Assembly (NCBI RefSeq): GCF_016921115.1
Contig: NZ_JAFFZS010000008.1
Location: 1-64,000 of the forward strand
Direction of reading: 5' to 3'
Source: Streptomyces actuosus
GTDB lineage: Bacteria > Actinomycetota > Actinomycetes > Streptomycetales > Streptomycetaceae
Length of the DNA: 64,000 nucleotides
The notes under the pieces are model-generated. The model did not search any database. It saw nothing but the letters and a program-made list of their open reading frames with translations, and was not told where the DNA came from. Below are positions 55,096 to 63,836 of this stretch, piece by piece. The translations under genes were made by a program, and so were the position numbers. Position 1 is the first letter of the stretch; each line of letters begins with the position of its first letter.

Positions 55096-55111
55096 TCGAA
55101 TGCACATTCGA
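55096..55111. promoter_or_regulatory. 16-base palindrome resembling an SOS/LexA box
   Basis: TCGAATG and CATTCGA flank CA. It differs from the actinobacterial SOS consensus (TCGAAC-N4-GTTCGA) by one symmetric base pair. On the minus strand it lies directly before TAGTCT, a fair -10, so it could control the hydrolase gene. The 600-base gap 54930-55525 has no gene that I can support. Confidence 0.45.
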
Positions 55112-55525
55112 AAAAGGCCGTCTCCGCGGACAACACCCCTCGTTCGAGTGACCTCGCTCAAGGAATGATCGCCGCCGCCGAGGGGAGATCTTCAACGGGA
55201 GGCGGACCGCTCGGGGAAACCGGTCCGACGGGGATGACCTTGAGAGCTCGGGGCTCCGGGTCATGACAGGGGAGGACGGGCCCCGGCGCCGCGAGGCGCC
55301 GGGGCCCTTCACACGTCTGCGGCGCATTCTCCGCCCCCTCTCGGCCTCTTCCGCACCCGAGCCCGGTCGTACGCATCACGCGACAGCCTCGCACGCCCGG
55401 GGCGTCGGCGCTGCCGTTCGGCACACCGAATCCTGCCGCAGGCGCACACGGGAGGACGTCACAACTGGCGCAGACGTCACAGGAGTTGACTGATTCAGCA
55501 CCCTCCGGCACCGCCCGCCGCGGGG

Positions 55526-56218
55526 TCAGCGCTTGGCGACGAACACGTGGGAAGCGATGTCCACCGCCAGTTCGGCGGCCTCGCCACCGCTGCCCACCAG
55601 CACTCCGCCGGGCGACTCCGTCACGCTCACCACCGAGCCGGGCTGCACGCCCGCCCGCCGCAGCGTGTACATCAGCTGCGCATCCGTCTGGATCGGCTCG
55701 CCGATCCGGCGCACGACGACCGTCTTACCCTCCGCGCCCGGGTCCAGCTCGGAGAGCGACACCATGCCCTCGTCCAGGAACGGGTCGGCGCCGTCCTTCT
55801 CACCCAGCTCCTCCAGGCCCGGGATCGGATTGCCGTACGGCGACTCGGTCGGGTGCCGCAGCAGCTCCAGCACGCGGCGCTCGACCGCCTCGCTCATCAC
55901 GTGCTCCCAGCGGCACGCCTCGGCGTGCACCTGCTCCCACTCCAGGCCGATCACGTCGACGAGCAGGCACTCCGCCAGCCGGTGCTTACGCATCACCCGC
56001 GTCGCCAGCCGGCGCCCCTCGCCGGTGAGCTCCAGATGCCGGTCGGTGGCCACGGACACCAGGCCGTCGCGCTCCATGCGGGCCACCGTCTGGCTGACCG
56101 TGGGACCGCTCTGGTCGAGCCGCTCGGCGATCCGGGCGCGCATGGGGACCACACCTTCCTCCTCCAGCTCGAGGATGGTGCGGAGATACATCTCCGTGGT
56201 GTCGATCAGTCCGGACAT
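55526..56218 (-). CDS. dmdR1: Iron-dependent DtxR-family repressor (DmdR1/DesR)
   Basis: 230 residues from ATG 56218 (GAGGGGC upstream). HTH: DTTEMYLRTILELEEEGVVPMRARIAERLDQSGPTVSQTVARMERDG, split by turns. Metal and dimer domain: RVMRKHRLAECLLVDVIGLEWEQVHAEACRWEHVMSE, which has the Cys/His/Glu ligands in place. A C-terminal SH3-like domain ends SHVFVAKR. With Fe(II) it represses siderophore and iron genes. In S. coelicolor an antisense gene, adm, overlaps dmdR1; an open frame of 233 codons is found in the same place here. Confidence 0.93.
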   Translation of the reverse strand: MSGLIDTTEMYLRTILELEEEGVVPMRARIAERLDQSGPTVSQTVARMERDGLVSVATDRHLELTGEGRRLATRVMRKHRLAECLLVDVIGLEWEQVHAEACRWEHVMSEAVERRVLELLRHPTESPYGNPIPGLEELGEKDGADPFLDEGMVSLSELDPGAEGKTVVVRRIGEPIQTDAQLMYTLRRAGVQPGSVVSVTESPGGVLVGSGGEAAELAVDIASHVFVAKR

Positions 56219-56234
56219 ACGTGCCCCTCGATGA
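55533..56234 (+). other. Antisense open frame over dmdR1 (Adm-like)
   Basis: A 233-codon frame runs antiparallel to nearly the whole of dmdR1, starting MATNTWEAMSTASSAAS. It is Ser/Arg/Thr-rich, as expected from the complement of a GC-rich gene, so composition does not prove coding. It is listed because an overlapping gene named adm was reported at this locus in S. coelicolor. Confidence 0.3.
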
Positions 56235-56521
56235 GATCTGCCGAAGGCTCGACGGCGCCTCGGCGCGTGCGCTGGCCCTGGAATCAATTCTGCCGGATAC
56301 CACCGACAACCGTGCCGCGGCGCCGAAACCCGGGGCTGCCCCCGCAGCGGCCGCCGGGGGTGCCCCGCCCCTGCGGGGAGCCCGCGAAGGCGGCCCGCCC
56401 GGGCGAGCGGCCCCTCGGCGGCCCGCACCCGCCGAGCCGCCCCTGCCGTATTGACACCGCACTGGTCCAGACCGCACCGTGATCCGCGACACGGACCACA
56501 CAGCGCGAAGGAGCCCCGCGG
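56219..56521. promoter_or_regulatory. Divergent promoter region of dmdR1 and the SIS gene
   Basis: About 300 bases between two starts. AAGGAG is placed 8 bases before the SIS ATG. The middle is very G/C-rich and holds no clear iron box (TTAGGTTAGG-type) and no supported gene. Confidence 0.4.
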
Positions 56522-57274
56522 ATGAGCGACCAACTGGCCGACCAGTTCTTCGACGCCGCGATCGGCCTCCTGCAACGCGTCCGCGACGAGGAGCGCGACA
56601 CCATCGGGGCGGCCGGCGCGCTCCTGGCCGACACCGTCGCCTCCGGCGGCCGTCTGTTCGCCTTCGGCGCCGGCCACTCCTCCCTCGCCGCGCAGGACGT
56701 CGTCTACCGCGCCGGCGGCCTCGCGCTGATGAACCTGCTGGCCGTCCCCGGGGTCGTGGGGGTCGACGTCATGCCGGCCACCCTCGGCTCGGCCCTGGAG
56801 CGGGTCGACGGCCTCGCCTCCGCCGTCCTGGACACCTCGCCGCTGCGCGCGGGCGACGCCCTGGTGATCGTCTCCCTCTCCGGCCGCAACGCCCTGCCCG
56901 TGGAGATGGCGATGAATGCCCGTGCGCTCGGCGTCCGGGTGATCGGCGTGACGTCGGTGGCGTACGCGACGGAGACGAAGTCCCGGCACGCCTCGGGCAC
57001 GTTCCTGAAGGACCACTGCGACGTCGTGCTCGACTCGAAGATCGCGGTCGGTGACGCGGAACTCCGGCTCGACACCGTCCCCGCCCCCTTCGCCCCCGCG
57101 TCCACCGTCGTCACCGCCGCACTCCTCCAGGCGGTCGTCGCGACGGCCGCAGGAGCCCTGGCGGACCGCGGCATCGAGCCCCCGATGCTCCGGTCCGGCA
57201 ATGTCGACGGCGGCCACGACTGGAACGGCCGGGTGATGGAGCAGTACGGGGACCGGATCTTCTACCGGAACTGA
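56522..57274 (+). CDS. SIS-domain sugar-phosphate binding protein
   Basis: 250 residues from ATG 56522. SIS marks: RLFAFGAGHSSLAAQDVVYRAGG, VIVSLSGRNALPVEMAMNARALGV and the ending SGNVDGGHDWNGRVMEQYG. The family includes phosphosugar isomerases and N-acetylmuramic-acid-6-P etherase-like proteins; here it is probably cytoplasmic and binds an amino-sugar phosphate. No partner is adjacent. A large hairpin follows about 110 bases after the stop. Confidence 0.87.
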   Translation: MSDQLADQFFDAAIGLLQRVRDEERDTIGAAGALLADTVASGGRLFAFGAGHSSLAAQDVVYRAGGLALMNLLAVPGVVGVDVMPATLGSALERVDGLASAVLDTSPLRAGDALVIVSLSGRNALPVEMAMNARALGVRVIGVTSVAYATETKSRHASGTFLKDHCDVVLDSKIAVGDAELRLDTVPAPFAPASTVVTAALLQAVVATAAGALADRGIEPPMLRSGNVDGGHDWNGRVMEQYGDRIFYRN

Positions 57275-57382
57275 CACGCCCCGGCCGAACGCCACCCCGG
57301 GACGGGTTCCGCAGCGACCGGGACGACGCAGGTCGGGAACGCCCCGCCGGCCGCCTCCGGGCCCCCGCGCCACCCGTGCGAC

Positions 57383-57430
57383 GCCGCCCCGGCCCCTCCG
57401 GCCGGGACGTGCCGGAGCGGCCGGGGCGGC
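57383..57430. terminator. Large two-part hairpin between convergent genes
   Basis: GCCGCCCCGGCC (57383-57394) with GGCCGGGGCGGC (57419-57430), and inside it CTCCGGC with GCCGGAG; a single C-C mismatch joins them. Total 19 pairs and an 8-base loop. The gap 57275-57603 has no gene. Confidence 0.65.
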
Positions 57431-57603
57431 CCAGCAGGCCGGGCGAGCGGTCCGCGTCGGCCCGGGGCCGTCCCCACCGAGGGCGCCTCCTCGCCGGCGC
57501 CGGGACGCGACGGCCCGAGGCGGCCCTCCGCGCGGGCCGTGGCACCGAGCGCGCCCTCCGGGGCGGGAGCCCGCGGGCCGGGGCGCGGGTCGGGGGTCGC
57601 GGG

Positions 57604-59019
57604 TCAGGGGCCGTCGGGACGGGCAGCCGTGCCCGACGCGCCCGCCAGGTCCAGCGCGGCGGCGATGCGGGCCGCCACGTCCTCCGCGTACACCGTGTCG
57701 GACCGCTCGAAGCCGCTGCGCCCACTGCCGCGCAGGAAGGTCAGGACGCCGAGCGTCCGGCCGCGGCTGCGCAGCACCGTGCACAGCGCGTGCACGGTGT
57801 CCGCCGGCCACAGACGGGACCGCGCCCACTCCCGTGCCTCCTCGCCCGACGCCGACCCGGCGCCGGTCCGCACCGACCCCGCGCGCTGCACGCACTGGAG
57901 CGCCGGATGCCCCCCGCCGTACCGGACGGGCAGGCCGGAGCCGTCGTCCAGCAGGCTCGGGCCGGGCGACCCGGACGGGGTGGCCGCGGCCCGGACGAGA
58001 CGGACCGGCCCGGCGGCGTCCGCGTCCGAGAGCGCGCCGCCCACCACGCGGTCGATCATCGCGTGGTCGGCGAACCCGGCGAGCGCGAAGTCCAGGTGGA
58101 CGGTGGCGGCCTCCGCCGGGTCCTCGCACTCCGCCGCGGCCCGGGCCGCCCGGTGCAGCTGGTTCGTGCGGAACCGCAGGACCGCCGCCTCCTGCTCGGC
58201 CTGCTTGGACTCGGTGACGTCCTGGAACATCCAGCCGACGCCGAGCGGCACCGGCTCCTCCGCGAGCGGTGAGGCCAGCCGCAGGAAACCGCACCGCCAG
58301 CAGCGGCGCCGCTCCCCCTCCGGGGTGCGCACCGCCACCCAGACCTCCGCGGGCGCGGGTGGCGCGCCGTCGGCGAGCACGTGGGTGAGGGCGTTCTCCA
58401 GCTCCTCCACGCCCTGGGACAGCAGGTCCCCGAGCGGGCGGCCCAGGACGGCCGTGCGTCCCGTGCCGAGCAGCCGGGCGGCGTGCGCGTTGACGACGGC
58501 GGGCCGCAGGTCGGCGTCGACCAGGACGACCCCCCAGCCGGCGTCCTCCAGCAGCGACTCGCTCAGCGCGATGGACCGCTCCAGGTCGATCTGGGCGTGC
58601 ACCTCGCTGAAGGCGCAGTACACCCCGGCGGGTTTGCCGTCGGGGCCGCGCACCGCGGCGGACTGGGTGCGCACCAGCACGCGGCCGCCGCCCTTGGTGA
58701 GCAGCGCGAACTCGTGCACCTGGCGTCCCGGCGCGTGCATCGCGGACAGCAGCCGCCCCTCGACCTCCTCGGCGTCGGCGCTGCGTACCGCCCAGCCGGC
58801 GAGGCCCTGCCGGCCCACCGCCTCGGCCGCGGTCCAGCCGAGGATCCGCTCGGCCTCGCGGTTCCAGTGCGTGACGACGCCGTCGGCGTCGAAGGCGCAC
58901 AGGGCCGCGTCCATGCCGTCCAGGAGCGCGGCGAGGAGATCCGCCCCGTCCCGCTCGGGCGGCTCCGGGTCGTCCGGACCCAGCTCGTCCGTCGTCCCAC
59001 TACGCCGGGAAGCACTCAC
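57604..59019 (-). CDS. PAS-PAS-GAF sensor protein
   Basis: 471 residues from GTG 59019, chosen for AGGGGGT 5 bases upstream; a GTG at 59070 would add 17 residues. PAS 1 at about 45-160 (ALCAFDADGVVTHWNREAERILGWTAAEAVG), PAS 2 at about 165-290 (GVVLVDADLRPAVVNAHAARLLG, ending WMFQDVTESKQAE), GAF at about 320-465 (ending LGVLTFLRGSGRSGFERSD). In relatives a SpoIIE-type PP2C phosphatase often follows; here the protein ends after GAF, so it lacks an output domain. It may signal through a partner protein. Confidence 0.82.
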   Translation of the reverse strand: MSASRRSGTTDELGPDDPEPPERDGADLLAALLDGMDAALCAFDADGVVTHWNREAERILGWTAAEAVGRQGLAGWAVRSADAEEVEGRLLSAMHAPGRQVHEFALLTKGGGRVLVRTQSAAVRGPDGKPAGVYCAFSEVHAQIDLERSIALSESLLEDAGWGVVLVDADLRPAVVNAHAARLLGTGRTAVLGRPLGDLLSQGVEELENALTHVLADGAPPAPAEVWVAVRTPEGERRRCWRCGFLRLASPLAEEPVPLGVGWMFQDVTESKQAEQEAAVLRFRTNQLHRAARAAAECEDPAEAATVHLDFALAGFADHAMIDRVVGGALSDADAAGPVRLVRAAATPSGSPGPSLLDDGSGLPVRYGGGHPALQCVQRAGSVRTGAGSASGEEAREWARSRLWPADTVHALCTVLRSRGRTLGVLTFLRGSGRSGFERSDTVYAEDVAARIAAALDLAGASGTAARPDGP

Positions 59020-59177
59020 CTGGACCCCCTGCAGGCTGCGTCCGCAGTTACGGCGCGTCGGTTCGTTCACTGGCCATCATTCAACTCGAACGTGACACAG
59101 CCCACACAGGGTTCCCGCAAGATTGCAGGAATCGTTGTACGGCGGAAACGCGGCGCCGACGCGCCGTGTACAGGCGG

Positions 59178-60074
59178 TTACGCGCCCCCGGCCGCCGGCG
59201 CGGGGTCCAGCCGGAGGTCGACCCACGCGTCGCTCCCGCCGTCCAGCACGTAGCGCTCGACCTCGGTGAAGCCGCGCGTCTCGGCGAACCGCAGCCCGTC
59301 CGCGTTCGCCGCCAGCACGCACGTCTCGATCGCCCGCGCCCCCTGCGCGCGTGCGTGGGCGAGGCCGCGGTCGTACAGCGCCGTGCCGATGCCCCGGCCG
59401 CGGAAGGCGGGCAGCACGCGCGCGATGACCGTCGCGGCCGAGCCGTCGCCCTCGGGCGGCCGGACGGTGGAACAGCCGACGAGGACATCGCCGAGGTAGG
59501 CGTTCTCCAGGCGGTAGCGGCCCAGGCGGTCCTCCGCCTGGGCGACCGTCATCGCCGCGGGCGGCACGATCACGTTGTGGACGTGCCGCCACTGCTCCAG
59601 CATGGCCGCACCCGCCACCGGCTCGATCCGCAGTCCGGCACCGGACGCCGGACCACGCCGCGCGGACACCTCGATCTCGATCCGCATCCGGGTGTCCGCC
59701 AGCCCGCACACCATCATGGTCGCGGCCGGCCGTACCGCCCCGAAGGCCTGGCGCAGCACCGGCCGGCACAGGGCGAAGTCCTCCCGCACGGGCAGCAGGT
59801 AGCGCACCCTGACCACGTCCGCGAAGGTGCACCCCGCCTCCGCCAGCGCCGCCTCTACGTTGCGCAGGCACTGCTCGGCCTGTTCCACCACGTCGTCGGA
59901 GATCGTCATGGCCGCGTAGTCGTACCCCGTCGTCCCGGACACGTGCACCCGGTCCCCGTCCACGACGGCACGCGCGTACCCGATCTCCTCCTCGAACACC
60001 GATCCGCTCAGGATCGCCCGCCGCTCGCCCGCCGTCCGCACCGCATCCCCCGCTGTCCGCGCCTGCTCCGCCAT
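59178..60074 (-). CDS. RidA-GNAT fusion protein
   Basis: 298 residues from ATG 60074. Residues about 18-140 form a RidA/YjgF domain (ILSGSVFEEEIGYARAVVDGDRVHVSGTTGYD, VRYLLPVREDFALCRPVLRQAFG, ending MRIEIEVSARR). Residues about 150-295 form a GNAT domain with the acetyl-CoA site VLPAFRGRGIGTALYDRGLAHARAQG. RidA proteins clear reactive enamines/imines from PLP enzymes; the canonical Arg is not obvious. The fusion could acetylate a RidA-type substrate. It is divergent from the leader and oxygenase at 60162. Confidence 0.85.
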   Translation of the reverse strand: MAEQARTAGDAVRTAGERRAILSGSVFEEEIGYARAVVDGDRVHVSGTTGYDYAAMTISDDVVEQAEQCLRNVEAALAEAGCTFADVVRVRYLLPVREDFALCRPVLRQAFGAVRPAATMMVCGLADTRMRIEIEVSARRGPASGAGLRIEPVAGAAMLEQWRHVHNVIVPPAAMTVAQAEDRLGRYRLENAYLGDVLVGCSTVRPPEGDGSAATVIARVLPAFRGRGIGTALYDRGLAHARAQGARAIETCVLAANADGLRFAETRGFTEVERYVLDGGSDAWVDLRLDPAPAAGGA

Positions 60075-60161
60075 GTGGCGAACAGTAGTGCGGGACCGCC
60101 CCGGTGCGGGCACGGGAACCCCCGGCCCTGAGCCGTCCGCGCAGATCCCGGAAAAAAGTGC

Positions 60162-60191
60162 TTGATGCGCGGCCGGTCGGGTTCCTAAGGT
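60162..60191 (+). promoter_or_regulatory. Probable housekeeping promoter of the structured leader
   Basis: TTGATG (60162-60167) and TAAGGT (60186-60191) are 18 bases apart, a fair HrdB-type promoter. A G-rich ribosome site (AAGGGAGGTGG, 60207-60217) follows. Confidence 0.6.
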
Positions 60192-60224
60192 GGCGAGCAC
60201 ACGAGAAGGGAGGTGGTTCGGCAG

Positions 60225-60263
60225 ATGTATGGAAACCGGACGCGTGAGGTGGCTGCGGGCTAG
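60225..60263 (+). CDS. 12-residue upstream ORF
   Basis: ATG 60225 to TAG 60261-60263 reads MYGNRTREVAAG. A near-perfect AAGGGAGGTGG is 7 bases upstream and the promoter above reads into it. It looks like a translated leader ORF, not a functional enzyme. Unknown family. Confidence 0.5.
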   Translation: MYGNRTREVAAG

Positions 60264-60341
60264 CGGTCCGCCACCACACCAGTGCGGTGCCGGACCAGCA
60301 CGCGACAGATGCGTGCAGCCGGCCCAATCCCAGCAGTCACC

Positions 60342-60403
60342 CGACCCGCGAGTCGCCGGTACGTCCGGCCGGCCCTCCTCAGGAGGACCCGACTCGCGGG
60401 TCG
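60342..60403 (+). promoter_or_regulatory. Long hairpin in the oxygenase leader
   Basis: CGACCCGCGAGTCG (60342-60355) pairs perfectly with CGACTCGCGGGTCG (60390-60403). Inside lies CCTCCT/AGGAGG, which contains an anti-ribosome-site sequence pairing with a Shine-Dalgarno-like AGGAGG. It lies between the two small ORFs. Confidence 0.65.
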
Positions 60404-60437
60404 TCTGCGTTCTCCGCAGGCGCAGTACGCTGGTGGC

Positions 60438-60512
60438 ATGACTTCGCTCGTCCGGCGCCGCCACGTGGACTTCCTCCGCGTCACGAGCATGGGCTGTCGA
60501 CGCTCCCTCTGA
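60438..60512 (+). CDS. Leader peptide of the RRHVD type
   Basis: 24 residues from ATG 60438: MTSLVRRRHVDFLRV then TSMGCRRSL. The R-R-H-V-D-x-x-R...C pattern is shared by actinobacterial attenuator leader peptides, commonly upstream of sulfur or Cys genes, with a Cys codon near the end (TGT 60495-60497 here). It lies 161 bases before the oxygenase start. It probably senses cysteine or its charging. Confidence 0.65.
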   Translation: MTSLVRRRHVDFLRVTSMGCRRSL

Positions 60513-60673
60513 GCCGTCCGGCCCACCCCCTGCGGCGCCTCCGGCGCCCCGTTCCGCGCGTTCCCGCGCCCCCTTTTCCGGCGCGTACCCCGCACCCTCC
60601 GCATCCGGCCTCCACGGCCCGCCACACCCCGGCGGGCGACGCGGGCCCCCGTACACCCACACGGACGACTCCC

Positions 60674-61702
60674 ATGACACACCCGCCGGCGAACCCGTCG
60701 TACCAGCAACTGCCGATCATCGACCTGTCCGCGGCCGACCGGGGCCCCCGGGCGCGCGCACTGCTGCATGCGCAGCTGCACAGCGCCGCGCACGACGTGG
60801 GCTTCTTCCAGCTGATCGGCCACGGCGTGACCGATCAGGAGACCACGCGGCTCACGTCCGCCGGGCGGGCCTTCTTCGCGCTGCCGGAGGCCGAGCGGCT
60901 GGCGATCGACAACCTGAGATCGCCGCACTTCCGCGGATACACGCGCATCGGCGACGAGCGGACCGAGGGGCGGCAGGACTGGCGGGACCAGCTGGACATC
61001 GGGGCGGAGCGTCCGGCACGGGCACCGGGGCCGGACGAGCCCCCCTACTGGTGGCTCCAGGGGCCGAACCAGTGGCCCGCGGCGCTGCCGCGGCTGCGGG
61101 AGGCGGCGCTGGCGTGGATCGAGCGGCTCAGCGGGGTCGCCGAGCGGCTGCTGCGGGAGCTGCTGGCCTCGATCGGGGCGCCCGCCGACTTCTACGATCC
61201 GGCCTTCGGCCCGTGGGCCCACCCGCATCTGAAGCTGGTGCGCTACCCCGGCAGCGCGGGCGGTGGAGCCGACCAGGGTGTGGGGTCCCACAAGGACTAC
61301 GGGTTCCTGACGCTGCTGCTCCAGGACGAGGTCGGGGGGCTCCAGGTGCAGCGGGAGGACGGGGCCTTCCACGACGTGCCGCCGGTGCCGGGCGCCTTCG
61401 TGGTGAACCTCGGAGAACTGCTGGAGGTGGCCACCGACGGCTACCTGCTGGCCACCCGTCACCGGGTCGTGTCGCCGCCGGGGGCCGTGGAGCGGTTCTC
61501 CGTGCCGTTCTTCTACAACCCGCGCCTGGACGCACGGATCGCACCGCTTCCCTTCCCGTACGCCGGCGCCGCTCCGGGGGCCACCGACGATCCGGGGAAC
61601 CCGCTGTACGCGGAGTACGGCTTCAACGAGTTGAAGGGGAAGCTCCGCGCGCACCCTCCGGTGGCCGCGCGGCACCACGCGGGGTTGCTGAGCCCCGCGT
61701 GA
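60674..61702 (+). CDS. 2-oxoglutarate/Fe(II) oxygenase (isopenicillin-N-synthase-like)
   Basis: 342 residues from ATG 60674. N-terminal DIOX_N region: LPIIDLSAADRG, then DVGFFQLIGHGV. The double-stranded beta-helix has the HxD...H iron site: SHKDYGFLTLLLQDEVGGLQV, and TRHRVVSPPGAVERFSVPFFYNP with the R-x-S 2OG site. It couples 2OG and O2 to oxidise an unknown small molecule. The gene lies behind a long structured leader and 21 bases before the end of the facing citrate-synthase gene. Confidence 0.9.
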   Translation: MTHPPANPSYQQLPIIDLSAADRGPRARALLHAQLHSAAHDVGFFQLIGHGVTDQETTRLTSAGRAFFALPEAERLAIDNLRSPHFRGYTRIGDERTEGRQDWRDQLDIGAERPARAPGPDEPPYWWLQGPNQWPAALPRLREAALAWIERLSGVAERLLRELLASIGAPADFYDPAFGPWAHPHLKLVRYPGSAGGGADQGVGSHKDYGFLTLLLQDEVGGLQVQREDGAFHDVPPVPGAFVVNLGELLEVATDGYLLATRHRVVSPPGAVERFSVPFFYNPRLDARIAPLPFPYAGAAPGATDDPGNPLYAEYGFNELKGKLRAHPPVAARHHAGLLSPA

Positions 61703-61723
61703 CGCCGTGCCGGCCGTGTCCGC

Positions 61724-62827
61724 CTACTGCTCGGTCAGGTCCGCGTAGCCGTCGACGTCGCGGGGGCTGCGCGGGCCCGGGCCCACGTAGCGGGCGGTGG
61801 GGCGGACCAGACGGCCGGTGCGCTTCTGCTCCAGGATGTGCGCCGACCAGCCGGCCGTCCGGGCGCAGGTGAACATGGACGTGAACATGTGCGCCGGGAC
61901 CTCGGCGAAGTCCAGGACGATCGCCGCCCAGAACTCGACGTTGGTGGCGAGGACCCGGTCGGGGCGGCGGTTGTGCAACTCCTCCAGGGCCGCCTTCTCC
62001 AGGGCCTCGGCGACCTCGTACCGGGGGGCGCCGAGTTCGCGGGCGGTGCGGCGCAGGACGCGGGCCCGGGGATCCTCGGCGCGGTAGACGCGGTGGCCGA
62101 AGCCCATGAGACGCTCGCCGCGGTCCAGGGCGTTCTTGACGTAGGCGTCGGCGTCGCCGGTGTGCTCGATCTCCTCGATCATGCCGAGGACGCGGGAGGG
62201 GGCGCCGCCGTGCAACGGGCCCGACATCGCGCCCACGGCGCCCGACAGGGCGGCCGCGACGTCCGCGCCGGTGGAGGCGATGACGCGCGCGGTGAAGGTG
62301 GAGGCGTTCATGCCGTGCTCGGCGGCGGAGGTCCAGTAGGCGTCCACGGCGGCGACGTGCTTGGGGTCGGGCTCGCCCCGCCAGCGGATCATGAAGCGTT
62401 CGACGACGGAGCTCGCCTTGTCGATCTCGCGCTGCGGGACCATGGGCAGGCCCTGGCCGCGGGCGGACTGGGCGACGTAGGACAGGGCCATGACGGCGGC
62501 GCGGGCGAGATCCGCGCGGGCCTGGGCCCCGTCGATGTCCAGCAGCGGTTTGAGGCCCCACACCGGCGCCAGCATCGCGAGCGCGGACTGCACGTCGACG
62601 CGGATGTCGCCGGAGTGGACGGGGATGGGGAACGGCTCCGCGGGCGGCAGTCCCGGGTTGAACGCACCGTCGACCAGCAGACCCCAGACGTTGCCGAACG
62701 AGACGTGGCCGACCAGGTCCTCGATGTCGATGCCGCGGTACCGCAGGGCGCCGCCTTCCTTGTCGGGTTCGGCGATTTCCGTCTCGAACGCGACGACTCC
62801 CTCGAGTCCGGGTACGAAGTCGGACAT
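61724..62827 (-). CDS. citA: Citrate synthase (citA-type)
   Basis: 367 residues from ATG 62827 (GAGGAG 9 bases upstream). Active-site blocks: [13 protein letters not shown] (His), [17 protein letters not shown] (His) and [17 protein letters not shown] (catalytic Asp absent from this stretch but the fold block is typical). It condenses acetyl-CoA and oxaloacetate. The type matches the second, DUF-like citrate synthase of Streptomyces, whose activity is less well proven than the main gltA. It is divergent from pdxH. Confidence 0.88.
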   Translation of the reverse strand: MSDFVPGLEGVVAFETEIAEPDKEGGALRYRGIDIEDLVGHVSFGNVWGLLVDGAFNPGLPPAEPFPIPVHSGDIRVDVQSALAMLAPVWGLKPLLDIDGAQARADLARAAVMALSYVAQSARGQGLPMVPQREIDKASSVVERFMIRWRGEPDPKHVAAVDAYWTSAAEHGMNASTFTARVIASTGADVAAALSGAVGAMSGPLHGGAPSRVLGMIEEIEHTGDADAYVKNALDRGERLMGFGHRVYRAEDPRARVLRRTARELGAPRYEVAEALEKAALEELHNRRPDRVLATNVEFWAAIVLDFAEVPAHMFTSMFTCARTAGWSAHILEQKRTGRLVRPTARYVGPGPRSPRDVDGYADLTEQ

Positions 62828-62963
62828 CAGGCGGCTCCTCATGATGTGGGCGACGGATCGTGGGGGAACGGCTGTCAGGGGTGTGGGACGACCTCTTCGA
62901 TCTGGATCGATGTGGGGTGGCACGGCTCGGTGCCGGGTGGTTGGCCCTGTGATGCCCCGTCCG

Positions 62964-62982
62964 GTGGGGGGTCATCCCCCAC
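62964..62982. promoter_or_regulatory. Inverted repeat between citA and pdxH
   Basis: GTGGGGG and CCCCCAC flank a 5-base loop in the 297-base gap between divergent starts (62828-63124). It could be an operator or a structured leader. I see nothing else in this gap. Confidence 0.4.
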
Positions 62983-63124
62983 TGTCACCCCGCGGGGCGG
63001 CATCAGCACCATATCCCCGAGTGCCAGATCTGGGCAGCGGTCGCGGCACTCAGTGCCACCATCCGGGCCGAACCGTCTGCGGAACGGCGACCCCGCGGGG
63101 CCCGGTATGGGGCAAGATGACCGC

Positions 63125-63817
63125 GTGACCGACCCAGACGCCCGCCGCTTCGATCCGACCGACTCCCTCGCCCCGGACCCCGCCTCGATGCGCAAGCAGT
63201 ACCGGGCCGAGGGCCTGACCGAGTCCGAGCTGGCCGCCACTCCGGTGGAGCAGTTCGCGCGCTGGTTCACACAGGCGGCGACCGAGGCCCATCTGTTCGA
63301 GCCGAACGCGATGGTCGTCTCCACGGCGGACTCCGAGGGACGGCCCGGCTCGCGCACGGTGCTGCTGAAGCAGTTCGACGAACAGGGTTTCGTGTTCTAC
63401 ACCAACTACGACTCCCGCAAGGCGCGCGACCTGGCGGAGAACCCGTACGTGTCGCTGCTGTTCCCCTGGCACGCGACGGCTCGGCAGGTGATCGTGCTGG
63501 GCGTGGCGCGGCGGACCGGGCGGGAGGAGACGGCCGCCTACTTCCGCACCCGGCCGCACGGCTCCCAGCTGGGCGCGTGGGCGAGCGCGCAGTCCCGTGT
63601 GATCACCTCGCGCGCGGAGGTCGACGCCGCGTACGCGGAGCTGACGACCCGCTACCCGGAGGGCGAGCAGGTGCCGGTGCCGCCGCACTGGGGCGGCTTC
63701 CGGGTGGCACCGCTGGAGGTGGAGTTCTGGCAGGGCCGGGAGAACCGGCTGCACGACCGGCTGCGGTATGTCGCGGAGCAGGACGGGAGCTGGCGGGTGG
63801 AGCGGCTGAGCCCCTGA
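63125..63817 (+). CDS. pdxH: Pyridoxamine 5'-phosphate oxidase
   Basis: 230 residues from GTG 63125. It oxidises pyridoxine- or pyridoxamine-phosphate to PLP with FMN. Diagnostic blocks: [66 protein letters not shown], and the ending [17 protein letters not shown]...RLSP, which has the R-x-H/R set of the family. Length is standard. CAAGAT just upstream suggests a short leader. Confidence 0.95.
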   Translation: MTDPDARRFDPTDSLAPDPASMRKQYRAEGLTESELAATPVEQFARWFTQAATEAHLFEPNAMVVSTADSEGRPGSRTVLLKQFDEQGFVFYTNYDSRKARDLAENPYVSLLFPWHATARQVIVLGVARRTGREETAAYFRTRPHGSQLGAWASAQSRVITSRAEVDAAYAELTTRYPEGEQVPVPPHWGGFRVAPLEVEFWQGRENRLHDRLRYVAEQDGSWRVERLSP

Positions 63818-63836
63818 GCCCGCGGCCGCGGCCACG

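Noticed and set aside
60342..60403. Rho-independent terminator for the minus-strand RidA-GNAT gene
   Set aside because: It lies upstream of that gene's start, so it cannot end its transcript, and there is no T-tract.
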